A DNA stretch of 64,000 nt from an uncultured Eubacteriales bacterium (GTDB lineage Bacteria; Bacillota; Clostridia; Oscillospirales; CAG-272), in contig CAKSLQ010000002.1 of the NCBI GenBank assembly GCA_934467415.1, positions 175,158-239,157 of the forward strand, given 5' to 3'. The notes beneath the pieces are model-generated. The model saw only the letters and a list, made by a program, of their open reading frames with translations, had not been told where the DNA came from and made no database searches. The position numbers and the translations under genes were made by a program. Of the stretch, positions 33,762-41,175 are shown piece by piece. The stretch's first letter is position 1. Each line of letters opens with the position of its first letter.

Positions 33762-35927
33762 TCAGTTTTCCGCGTCCGGGCGTACAAGCCGCACACGGAA
33801 CGCGATGGCGCGCGGCGTCTCCATGCCGTCGAAGCGGATGGTGTAGCACTTTTCATCGGTGTCCGCCGCAAGCACCGTGCCGTCGCCGAATACCGCATGG
33901 CGCACCCGGTCGCCGACGGCAAAGGCCGCCGCCTGCTCCTCTGCCGAAAGCCGCGCAAGGCTGTCGGCAACGGCGCGCGCGGTCTCGCGGATCAGCCCCT
34001 CGCGCGGCTCTTTGGTGTAGGTCAGCGCATCACGGCCGATGTCGAGCAGGAAGCGCGACGGATAGCGCGAAGTGCCGTCGAAGTTCCAGCCGTCCGCCTC
34101 CGAGAGGTACAGCCCGCGCTCCGCGCGCGTCAGCGCAACGAAGGCAAGGCGGCGTTCCTCCTCCATGCCGGGCAGTGTGCGCACCTTGCGTGAGGGAAAC
34201 ACGCCCTCGTTCATGCCGCAGAGGAACACATAGGGGAACTCCAGACCCTTGGCGGCATGTACCGTCATCAGCTTGACGCGGTCGCCGCGCGCGGCGGTGT
34301 CGGTATTCGTCATGAGCGCCACACGGGCAAGATACGCCTCCGGTGTGCTTTCCTCGCCGCAGGTTGTCTCGTACTCGTAGATTGACTGCTTCAGCTCGGC
34401 GAGGTTGTCCAGCCGTTCCTGGCTGCCCTCGGTGCGCAGCATGGTTTCATAGCCGCTGCGGTCGAGCAGCTCGGAGAGCACCTCGGAGATCGGGCGCGCC
34501 GCCTGCCCCGCGGCGAAGGATTCAACCAGCGAGATGAACTGCCGCCCCTTGGTCGTTTTGAATTCGGGCGTGTCGATGTTGTCGCAGAGCGCCGTGTAGA
34601 GCGAGCATCGCTTCTCCGCCGCGTAGGCCTCGAGCCGCGCCATGCGGCTCTTGCCGAGATTGCGCCGCGGCGTGTTGGCGATGCGGCGGAAGGAGAGGTC
34701 GTCCCGGTAGACAACCATGCGCAGGTAGGACAGCGCGTCCTTGATCTCGGCGCGGTCGAAGAACTGCACCCCGCTGTAGATCGTGTACGGGATCTTTGCG
34801 GCGAGCAGCACCTCCTCCACCGCACGGCTGACAAAGTGCGCACGGTAGAGCACGGTCATGTCCCGATAGGGGACGCCCGCCTCGCAGAGCTTCTGCATCT
34901 CGCCCGCAATCCACTCCGCCTCCGCCGTCTGCGACACGGCAAAGTGGCAAAGCACCGGCGCACCGTGGGGCAGCATGGGGACAAGCGTCTTCTCGATGCG
35001 GAAGTGATTCTTTGCAATCAGCGCGTTCGCCGCCGCCAAAATCTCGGGCGTGGAGCGATAGTTCTGCATCATCATCACCGTTTGCACCTGCGGAAACGCG
35101 CGGTCAAACTCGGTGAGGTACTTCACGTTCGCGCCGCGCCAGGTGTAGATGGTCTGGTCGGGGTCGCCGACGATGAACAGGTTCTTGTGGTAACCGCACA
35201 GCACCTCCATCAGCTCGTATTGCAGGGCGTCGATGTCCTGGAACTCGTCGATCATGATGTATTCCAGCCGCTCCTGCCACTTGTGCCGGATGTCGGCGTG
35301 GGTGCGGAACAGGTAGAGCGAAAACTTGATGAGGTCGTTGTAGTCCACGCCGAAGCATTTGCGCGCCTGATAGAGATAACCGTAGAAAATGATGTCCGAT
35401 GCGGTCGCCGCCGCTTCGTACCGCGCGCGCAGTTCGTCCGGCGTCTTTTCGATCACATCGAGGTAATAGTCGGGGTCTTTGAACAGCTTGCGGATCTCAA
35501 TCATATCCCGCGCATTGCCGAAGGTCATGTCGCGCAGGGTCAGCCCGCGCTCCTCGTAGATGATGCCGAGCATCGCGTCAATGTCCGAATTGTCCAGCAC
35601 GAGAAAGCTCTTCGGATAGCCGATCGCATGGCTGTCCTCCTGCAATACCGACACGCAGAAGCCGTGGAACGTGTTGATATACCCGGTGTCGCTGTCCCCG
35701 ATCAGCGTGCGGATGCGCTGCCGCATTTCGCCCGCCGACTTGTTTGTAAAGGTGACGCAGAGAATGTGCCCCGGCAGAATGCCGAGTTCGCTTACCAGAT
35801 AGGCAAAGCGGCGTGTGAGCGCGCGGGTCTTGCCCGAGCCGGCCCCCGCGATCACGCGGACAAAGCCCTCGGTCGTCGTGACCGCCTCGCGCTGCGCCGC
35901 GTTCAGCCCGTCCAATAAATCCTCCAT
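33762..35927 (-). CDS. pcrA: UvrD/PcrA-type superfamily 1 DNA helicase
   Basis: 721 residues. 3'-5' helicase of repair and replication-fork maintenance. Motifs in order: Q motif LNAAQREAV, Walker A GAGSGKT, CVTFTNKSAGEM, Walker B IMIDEFQDID, VGDPDQTIYTWRGA, MMQNYRST, and the late block TVHAAKGLEFPYVFLCGMN with VALTRA. The C-terminal 50 residues resemble the PcrA Tudor-like tail (VGDRVRHAVFGDGTVLA). ATG at 35927 has GGGAGGTG 6 nt upstream, so longer frames reaching 36341 into the repeat region are not coding. Confidence 0.95.
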   Translation of the reverse strand: MEDLLDGLNAAQREAVTTTEGFVRVIAGAGSGKTRALTRRFAYLVSELGILPGHILCVTFTNKSAGEMRQRIRTLIGDSDTGYINTFHGFCVSVLQEDSHAIGYPKSFLVLDNSDIDAMLGIIYEERGLTLRDMTFGNARDMIEIRKLFKDPDYYLDVIEKTPDELRARYEAAATASDIIFYGYLYQARKCFGVDYNDLIKFSLYLFRTHADIRHKWQERLEYIMIDEFQDIDALQYELMEVLCGYHKNLFIVGDPDQTIYTWRGANVKYLTEFDRAFPQVQTVMMMQNYRSTPEILAAANALIAKNHFRIEKTLVPMLPHGAPVLCHFAVSQTAEAEWIAGEMQKLCEAGVPYRDMTVLYRAHFVSRAVEEVLLAAKIPYTIYSGVQFFDRAEIKDALSYLRMVVYRDDLSFRRIANTPRRNLGKSRMARLEAYAAEKRCSLYTALCDNIDTPEFKTTKGRQFISLVESFAAGQAARPISEVLSELLDRSGYETMLRTEGSQERLDNLAELKQSIYEYETTCGEESTPEAYLARVALMTNTDTAARGDRVKLMTVHAAKGLEFPYVFLCGMNEGVFPSRKVRTLPGMEEERRLAFVALTRAERGLYLSEADGWNFDGTSRYPSRFLLDIGRDALTYTKEPREGLIRETARAVADSLARLSAEEQAAAFAVGDRVRHAVFGDGTVLAADTDEKCYTIRFDGMETPRAIAFRVRLVRPDAEN

Positions 35928-35950
35928 GAGATGCACCTCCCTTTTGCACC

Positions 35951-35979
35951 AGTATAGCAGAACTTTGCCGAAAGCGCAA
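35951..35979 (-). promoter_or_regulatory. Promoter of the helicase-cdd unit
   Basis: Minus strand TTGCGC (35974-35979), 17-bp spacer, TATACT (35951-35956), 24 bp upstream of the start codon. Confidence 0.75.
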
Positions 35980-36034
35980 GACGCGAACGCGCCCCTGCCC
36001 CCGACACCGCCGTACAGGATACCCCCTTGAACAC

Positions 36035-36192
36035 GCACCCTGCTCCCGAACCGTCGTATTTTAGGGCAGATGTACGTGGATTCCATGCCGCCGTATTTCC
36101 ATACGGCAAAGGGAATCCGCGCGCAAGAAAAACAAAAAACGCAGGGCAAGCCCTGCGTTTTTCTGTTTTTTGTTCTGCACAAAAGACGGCGC
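36035..36192. repeat. Structured intergenic module, copy A (158 bp)
   Basis: Begins GCACCCTGCTCCCGAACC, then CGTATTTT. An outer stem GGATTCC/GGAATCC encloses an inner hairpin CCGTATttccATACGG, and a hairpin with loop in GCAGGGCAAGCCCTGC follows. The same order recurs in the adjacent copy B with different stem sequences. No coding potential on either strand. Confidence 0.75.
36134..36162. terminator. Hairpin terminator inside module A
   Basis: AAAAAACGCAGGGC with AA loop and complement ending in TTTTT; T runs on both strands. Confidence 0.7.
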
Positions 36193-36352
36193 GCACCCTG
36201 CCCCCGAACCGCCGTATTTTGATGCAGATGCGGCGGAAGTGCGGCGCAGGCGTATTTCCATACGTCGCGACGTGCTTCCGCCGCAAGATAACAAAACCGC
36301 ACAGGTTTTCCTGTGCGGTTATTTGTTATCGTTCTGCGCAAAATACGACGGT
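36193..36352. repeat. Structured intergenic module, copy B (160 bp)
   Basis: Begins GCACCCTGCCCCCGAACC, then CGTATTTT. The outer stem is GCGGCGGAAG paired with CTTCCGCCGC, and the inner hairpin CGTATttccATACG is kept. The distal hairpin is ACCGCACAGG/CCTGTGCGGT. An inverted copy of the AACCGTCGTATTTTGCGCAGA segment closes the module next to tsf. Confidence 0.75.
36287..36330 (-). terminator. Terminator of rpsB-tsf
   Basis: On the minus strand ACCGCACAGG/CCTGTGCGGT with AAAA loop then TTTTGTT, extended by GATAAC/GTTATC pairing, 30 bp after the tsf stop. Confidence 0.8.
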
Positions 36353-36359
36353 TCTAATC

Positions 36360-37286
36360 TCAGTTGTTGACCATCTTGGAGATTTCATCCGCGAAATTCT
36401 CCTCGCGCTTCTGGATGCCCTCACCCTTCTCATAGCGGACGAAGCCGACAACGGCGATGTGACCGCCGAATTCCTTCGCGGTGGTGTCCACATACTTCTG
36501 GACGTTCATGGAGTCGTCCTTGACGTAAGCCTGCTCCAGGAGGCAGTTTGCCTCATAGAACTTGCCGATCTTACCGTCAACCATCTTCTCCTTGATCTGC
36601 TCGGGCTTCTTCGCGTTCTTCTCATCGTTGTCGATCTGCGACTTGATGATCTCGCGCTCCTCGGCGATTCTCGATGCGGGAACAGCCTCGCGGTTGAGAT
36701 ACTCAACCGGGTATGCAGCGGTCTGGAGCGCGATGTTCTTTGCAAACTCTGCAAAGCCGGCGTTGTTCTTCGCAGCATCGTCAGCCTCAAACTTGATGAT
36801 GACGCCGATCGCGCCGCCACCGTGGATATAGGTGCTGGTCGTGCCGTCAACAACGACGAAGCGGCGGAGATCCAGCTTCTCGCCGATGGTGAAGATCATT
36901 TCCTTCACCTTATCTTCAACCGTCATGTCGGTATCCTTGTACTTGCAAGCCTTGAGTGCGTCTACATCGGCGGGCTTGTGTGCGATGATGGTCTCGAGCA
37001 GGCCGCGGACGAACTCACGGAAGCTCTCGTTCTTCGCGACGAAGTCGGTCTCGGTGTTGACCTCGATCATTGCGGTGGTATCGCCTGCGGTCAGAATGTC
37101 GATCAGACCGTCCGCTGCGATTCTGTCAGCCTTCTTTGCGGCGACGGCAAGCCCTCTCTCACGGAGAACCTTGATCGCCTCATCCATGTTGCCCTCGGCC
37201 TCGACAAGCGCCTTCTTGCACTCCATCATGCCGCAGCCGGTCTTTTTTCTCAGCTCGGCAACGTCTTTTGCGGTAATGTTAGCCAT
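36360..37286 (-). CDS. tsf: Elongation factor Ts
   Basis: 308 residues, guanine-nucleotide exchange factor for EF-Tu. The N-terminal UBA-like part and the signature KKTGCGMMECKKALVEA near residue 15 are clear, followed by the core GLAVAAKKADRIAADG and NTETDFVAKNESF (first EF-Tu contact). Length is within the family range. It lies 41 bp after rpsB and is followed by a terminator. Confidence 0.98.
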   Translation of the reverse strand: MANITAKDVAELRKKTGCGMMECKKALVEAEGNMDEAIKVLRERGLAVAAKKADRIAADGLIDILTAGDTTAMIEVNTETDFVAKNESFREFVRGLLETIIAHKPADVDALKACKYKDTDMTVEDKVKEMIFTIGEKLDLRRFVVVDGTTSTYIHGGGAIGVIIKFEADDAAKNNAGFAEFAKNIALQTAAYPVEYLNREAVPASRIAEEREIIKSQIDNDEKNAKKPEQIKEKMVDGKIGKFYEANCLLEQAYVKDDSMNVQKYVDTTAKEFGGHIAVVGFVRYEKGEGIQKREENFADEISKMVNN

Positions 37287-37327
37287 CTTTCTGCTTCCTT
37301 TCCTGTTCTGTAAAATAGGTTAAAGCC

Positions 37328-38080
37328 TTACGCCTCGACGGTCTCGGCGGTCTCGGCGGTCTTTGCCTCTTCGCCCTCAGCCTCGGGAGCGAAAGCCTCG
37401 CCCTGTCTGCCCTCGATGACGGCGTCGGCAAGGGTGGAGGAAATCAGCTTGATTGCGCGGATCGCGTCGTCGTTGCCGGGGATGATGTAGTCTGCATCAT
37501 CGGGATCGCAGTTGGTATCGACGATTGCGACAACCGGAATACCGAGCTTCTTTGCCTCGAGAACGGCGATCTTTTCCTTTCTGGGGTCAACGATGAAGAT
37601 CGCGTCGGGCAGCTTTTCCATGGTCTTGATACCGCCGTAGTTCTTCTCCAGGTCGAAGATTTCCTTCTGGAGTGCGGCGACTTCCTTCTTGGGGAGCAGG
37701 TCAAACGTACCGTCGGCAGCCATCTTCTCGAGGCTGTTGAGGCGGTTGATGCTCTTGCGGATGGTCTTGAAGTTGGTCAGCATGCCGCCGGGCCAACGCA
37801 CGTTGACGTAGTACATGCCGGCTCTCTCTGCCTCTTCCTTGATGGTGTCGGCAGCCTGCTTCTTCGTACCGACGAAAAGAATGTTGCCGCCGTTTGCGGA
37901 CAGGTCACGCACGAACATGTACGCTTCCTCAAACTTCTTTACGGTCTTCTGCAGGTCGATGATGTAGATACCGTTTCTCTCGGTGAAGATGTATTCCGCC
38001 ATCTTGGGGTTCCATCTTCTGGTGTGGTGTCCGAAATGAACACCGGCTTCAAGCAGTTGTTTGATCGAAATAACAGACAT
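37328..38080 (-). CDS. rpsB: Ribosomal protein S2
   Basis: 250 residues. Start MSVISIKQLLEAGVHFGHHT and the block RWNPKMAEYIFTERNGIYII are typical, as are FVGTKKQAADTIKEEA and GIPVVAIVDTNCDPDD. The tail is a Glu/Ala-rich extension. ATG at 38080 follows GGAGGG. Leader of the rpsB-tsf operon with its own promoter and about 105 nt of untranslated leader, where S2 autoregulation is known in other bacteria. Confidence 0.98.
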   Translation of the reverse strand: MSVISIKQLLEAGVHFGHHTRRWNPKMAEYIFTERNGIYIIDLQKTVKKFEEAYMFVRDLSANGGNILFVGTKKQAADTIKEEAERAGMYYVNVRWPGGMLTNFKTIRKSINRLNSLEKMAADGTFDLLPKKEVAALQKEIFDLEKNYGGIKTMEKLPDAIFIVDPRKEKIAVLEAKKLGIPVVAIVDTNCDPDDADYIIPGNDDAIRAIKLISSTLADAVIEGRQGEAFAPEAEGEEAKTAETAETVEA

Positions 38081-38195
38081 AATGTCCCTCCGGTTTTTCC
38101 ACCATACAGGCTTCGCCGTCAACCTTGCGGCACCGAACGGCGCTCCGCTCCGTATGTGTGTGTTGATTTATCTGCATACTTTTGCAGACTAAGAT

Positions 38196-38224
38196 AGTAT
38201 AGCACGCTTTTTCCGCCGTTGCAA
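38196..38224 (-). promoter_or_regulatory. Promoter of rpsB-tsf
   Basis: Minus strand TTGCAA (38219-38224), 17-bp spacer, TATACT (38196-38201). Confidence 0.82.
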
Positions 38225-38256
38225 GTGTTTTTGTAATTTTTTTCGATTTTTTCATT

Positions 38257-38288
38257 AAAAAAGAGACAGACGCGCGTCTGTCTCTTTT
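38257..38288 (-). terminator. Terminator of the small peptide gene
   Basis: AAAAGAGACAGACG/CGTCTGTCTCTTTT stem followed by T on the minus strand, 12 bp after the stop of the 53-residue peptide gene. Confidence 0.88.
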
Positions 38289-38299
38289 CGGATGCCGTT

Positions 38300-38461
38300 T
38301 CAGCCCCAGACATTCACCGAGCCGTCCTTGCGGAAGACCAGTGCGCTGCCGTTCAGATTGACATCCGTGTCTTCGGTCAGCCCCTCGGCGCTGGCCAGCA
38401 GAATATCTGCGGTTTGCAGGACGATCATCGTCATCTGCGGTACTTCATACTGTTTTTTCAT
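38300..38461 (-). CDS. 53-residue peptide following a secreted protein
   Basis: ATG at 38461 preceded by GGGAGA with 9 nt spacing, stop TGA at 38300, then a strong terminator. The product starts MKKQYEVPQMTMIVLQTADI and ends GSVNVWG; it has no signal peptide. The opening (Lys-rich, Tyr-Glu-x-Pro, then a hydrophobic run and an Ala-Asp-Ile block ending in Ser) resembles short peptides of unknown role found in gut anaerobes. It begins 5 bp after the secreted-protein gene, so the two share a transcript. Function is not known to me. Confidence 0.7.
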   Translation of the reverse strand: MKKQYEVPQMTMIVLQTADILLASAEGLTEDTDVNLNGSALVFRKDGSVNVWG

Positions 38462-38466
38462 CCGAT

Positions 38467-39660
38467 TCACTCTCCCTTTGCAAAAAGCGTGACGCCGCTT
38501 GCGGCGCAGATGTCGCCGTCCAGCTCGACCGTGCGGCCGCGATAGACGGTCACCCCGTCAAGGCCGACCGCATAAGGCGTGATGCGGACAACGGTATCGG
38601 CCTCCGTATAGGCGGAGGTGTCAAACAGAAGGCGCGCGGTGTACAGATAAGCCGCGCCGAGATCGGTCGGCTTGCAGACCGACTGCACGTTGGCCGCCGT
38701 GGTCAGGCTGACGGCCGTATAAACCTTGTCGGTCTCCCTGGTCCCGGTCGTGTCCAGCGGCGACGCGCCGGTGCGGATCACGCGGTATTCCACGCCGACC
38801 GCCTTGTAGCTCAGCGCGTCGATGCCGCAGACCACGTCGATCGGATAATAAGACGTGCCGCCCTCGGTGACAGCCGCCTGCCCGACCACGGTGAGCATCT
38901 CGCCGAAGCGATCGTCATAAGCCGAAGCCTGCACAGTGTATTTGCCCGCCGCGACCGTCAGCGGCTCGCAGCCCGCCGCGCAGTATTCGGCGGCCACCGC
39001 CTCGGTGAAGCTGCCGCCCGAGACCGCGATGCGCGCGCCCGCGCCGTTTGCAAAGTTGCCCGCGCCGTTTGTGTCAAAATTGCCGCCCTTGACGGCGATC
39101 CGCGCCGTCTCGCCGCTGTTGGCGATGAGTGCGGCGGAGGACGCGGTGGTGACGTTGGCCGTCTCGATCGTGAGTCTGCCGTGATTTTCAACGGCGGAGA
39201 CGGCGGCCGTACCGGTGTAGGCGATGCTGCCGGACTTGTCCGCGCTCGTGTCGGTGACGGTCAGCGCGCCGCCCGCTGCCACGGTCAGCGGCGCGGTGTT
39301 GCCCGCTGCGCTGAGCGCAAAGCCGTTCAGGTTCAGCGTGGCGGTCGTGCCTGCGGGAACGGTCAGCGCCGCCGGCACATCGGCAAGCAGGCGCACCTCG
39401 GCGCGCGCCGCCTGCAAAAACAACTGCATATGTTCGACATCGTCAAATGCGGACTGCGCATGCGTCATGTTATAGCCGAGCGGAAGCGCCATACCGTAGA
39501 TCGGATCTTTTTCAATCATGTTTCCGTCGGCATCATAGAAATAGACTTGAATCACAATGGTGTCATCGTCATCCGCCGCGGAAGCCGGCAGCGCGAACGA
39601 AAGCGTCAGCGCAGCCATAGCCAGCAGGGCGCAGAAAAGCGCACCGATTCTCTTTTTCAT
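38467..39660 (-). CDS. Secreted protein with right-handed beta-helix-like repeats
   Basis: 397 residues. Signal peptide ending SFALPASAA, no lipobox and no membrane or wall anchor at the C terminus, so it is exported and possibly released. Residues 90-230 are Thr/Ala/Gly-rich short strands (TATLNLNGFALS; GRLTIETANVTT; ARIAVKGGNFDTNG; GARIAVSGGSFTEA), the pattern of beta-helix proteins; the GGxF turns recur about every 25 residues. The C-terminal part (GIDALSYKAVGVEYRV) is a separate globular domain. Family unknown. The 53-residue peptide gene follows. Confidence 0.72.
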   Translation of the reverse strand: MKKRIGALFCALLAMAALTLSFALPASAADDDDTIVIQVYFYDADGNMIEKDPIYGMALPLGYNMTHAQSAFDDVEHMQLFLQAARAEVRLLADVPAALTVPAGTTATLNLNGFALSAAGNTAPLTVAAGGALTVTDTSADKSGSIAYTGTAAVSAVENHGRLTIETANVTTASSAALIANSGETARIAVKGGNFDTNGAGNFANGAGARIAVSGGSFTEAVAAEYCAAGCEPLTVAAGKYTVQASAYDDRFGEMLTVVGQAAVTEGGTSYYPIDVVCGIDALSYKAVGVEYRVIRTGASPLDTTGTRETDKVYTAVSLTTAANVQSVCKPTDLGAAYLYTARLLFDTSAYTEADTVVRITPYAVGLDGVTVYRGRTVELDGDICAASGVTLFAKGE

Positions 39661-39734
39661 TGCAAACTCTCCTTACTCTTCCCGCTTCGATTCCCGTTGT
39701 TTTTTCATCCTTGCAGGAATCATTCTCAGTTCTA

Positions 39735-39763
39735 TTTATAGCATGCTTTTTCCGGGCTGTCAA
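39735..39763 (-). promoter_or_regulatory. Promoter of the secreted protein-peptide unit
   Basis: Minus strand TTGACA (39758-39763), 17-bp spacer, TATAAA (39735-39740). Confidence 0.82.
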
Positions 39764-39774
39764 GCGTCAAAAAG

Positions 39775-39807
39775 CATTTTCGGCGGCGTGCACAAAACGC
39801 CGCCGAA
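39775..39807 (-). terminator. Terminator of the PRC-barrel gene
   Basis: TTCGGCGGCGT/ACGCCGCCGAA stem around seven bases, followed on the minus strand by AAATGCTTTTT. Confidence 0.78.
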
Positions 39808-39899
39808 TTGCGTCCGTTTTCTTGACAAATTCCGACATAAAGTACACGGGACTTGTTTTTATTCCTCGTGCGCACCTTGCCCGTGCGTCAGACTGCGGG

Positions 39900-40196
39900 C
39901 TATGCAAAGAAGCCGCGCTTCTTCTTTTTGTCCTTCTCCTTGCACTCACAGCGGCACTCGTCAACGGCGATGTCCACGAGGATCACATCGTCGCCGATGC
40001 GCACGATCCTGCACCACGGGATGACCACTTCCTCGTTTTTGGAGAGCCCGAGCGCAGCGCAGTCGCCGACGACCAGCGCGACGATGCGCCCCTCGCAGGT
40101 CTCAAACTCGATGTCGGTGACAAAGCCGAGGTTTGTGCCGTCCCGCACGTTGATGACGTCCTTCTGCCCGAGACTTGTGGTGGAGCAGCGTTCCGT
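39900..40196 (-). CDS. YlmC/YmxH-type PRC-barrel protein, apparent ACG start
   Basis: 98 residues if translation begins at ACG (40196), which is 4 nt after AGGAGGTGG. From there the protein reads xERCSTTSLGQKDVINVRDG, matching the usual N terminus of this family, then NLGFVTDIEFE. The family is widespread in Clostridia and Bacilli and tied to sporulation, with unclear biochemistry. The first standard in-frame start, GTG at 40148, lacks a ribosome site and would delete the conserved first strand. The C terminus is Lys/Cys-rich (CRCECKEKDKKKK). It diverges from the NAD(P)H-hydrate dehydratase gene. Confidence 0.8.
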   Translation of the reverse strand, partial: TERCSTTSLGQKDVINVRDGTNLGFVTDIEFETCEGRIVALVVGDCAALGLSKNEEVVIPWCRIVRIGDDVILVDIAVDECRCECKEKDKKKKRGFFA

Positions 40197-40223
40197 AAAA
40201 CCACCTCCTCTTGTTTGTTTGTA

Positions 40224-40252
40224 TTGCTAAATCTATGTTTTTTTGCTATAAT
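40224..40252 (+). promoter_or_regulatory. Promoter of the NAD(P)H-hydrate dehydratase gene
   Basis: TTGCTA (40224-40229), 17-bp spacer, TATAAT (40247-40252). Confidence 0.78.
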
Positions 40253-40276
40253 CAATGCAGGAAAGAGGTGTCCGCC

Positions 40277-41140
40277 ATGTCTGTATGCCCGAAAACCACC
40301 GATCTTGCCGCCGTCCGTGCGGCGCTCCCGAAGCGGCCGGAGGCCGCCAACAAAGCGACCTTCGGCCGCGTGCTGCTGATCTGCGGCAGCGACGACATGC
40401 GCGGCTGCGCGGCGCTGGCCGTGCTGGGCGCGCTGCGATGCGGTGCGGGTCTTGTCACGCTGGCAAGCACACGCGCCGTGATCGATACGGTGTCCGCCGC
40501 CGTCTTCGAGGCGACCTATCTCGACCGCGAAACGGGCGATCTTTTCGCCGCGGCCGAAAAAGCAAACGCCGTCGGCTACGGCTGCGGCCTCGGACGCGGC
40601 GCCGCCGTCGGCGAAACGCTCGCGCGCCTGCTTCGCACACCCGGTGCATCGCTGGTCATCGACGCGGACGGGCTGAACGCGCTCGCCGCCGATCCGGCCG
40701 TCCTCAAAAGCGCGGCGCGCCCGGTGGTGCTGACGCCGCACCCGCTGGAATTCTCCCGCCTGTGCGGGCGCCCCGTGGCCGACATTCAGGCCGACCGCGC
40801 CGCCGCGGCTGTCGAATTTGCAAAAGCGTATTTCAATCCCGCATACGGCGGCGTGCTGCTGCTGAAGGGCGCGGGCACAATCGTGACGGACGGCGAGACC
40901 GTCCTCGAGAACCCGACCGGCTCCACCGCCCTCTCCAAGGGCGGCACGGGAGACACGCTCTGCGGCATGATCTGCGCGTTTCTCGCCGAGGGCGCGCGCC
41001 CGCTCGACGCGGCGATGATCGCCACCTATGTCCACGGGCTTGCGGGCGAACGCGCCGCCGGGATCTACTCCGACTACGGCGTGCTGGCAAGCGACGTGGC
41101 CGCCTTCGCCGCAAGAGTTCTGCGCGAAATCACGAAGTAA
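40277..41140 (+). CDS. nnrD: ADP-dependent NAD(P)H-hydrate dehydratase
   Basis: 287 residues, ribokinase-like fold. Repairs hydrated NAD(P)H by dehydration with ADP. Family blocks: KATFGRVLLICGS, LVIDADGLNAL, VVLTPHPLEFSRLCG and the catalytic KGGTGDTLCGMI near residue 220. The usual fusion partner, the epimerase NnrE, is absent from this protein and from the window. ATG at 40277 follows AGAGGTG. A helicase gene follows by 35 bp. Confidence 0.93.
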   Translation: MSVCPKTTDLAAVRAALPKRPEAANKATFGRVLLICGSDDMRGCAALAVLGALRCGAGLVTLASTRAVIDTVSAAVFEATYLDRETGDLFAAAEKANAVGYGCGLGRGAAVGETLARLLRTPGASLVIDADGLNALAADPAVLKSAARPVVLTPHPLEFSRLCGRPVADIQADRAAAAVEFAKAYFNPAYGGVLLLKGAGTIVTDGETVLENPTGSTALSKGGTGDTLCGMICAFLAEGARPLDAAMIATYVHGLAGERAAGIYSDYGVLASDVAAFAARVLREITK

Positions 41141-41175
41141 ACCGTCTGTTTGACTTGATACGGAAAGGAGTCCTC

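Noticed and set aside
35928..36341. N-terminal extension of the PcrA-type helicase
   Set aside because: The frame stays open through the structured repeats, but GGGAGGTG and a promoter directly before 35927 fix the start there.
36035..36352. CRISPR array
   Set aside because: Only two units, no short identical repeats with unique spacers, and no cas genes in the window.
36027..36360. Coding potential in the tandem module region
   Set aside because: Both strands are open for a while, but the two copies differ by changes that ignore codon positions and keep base pairing.
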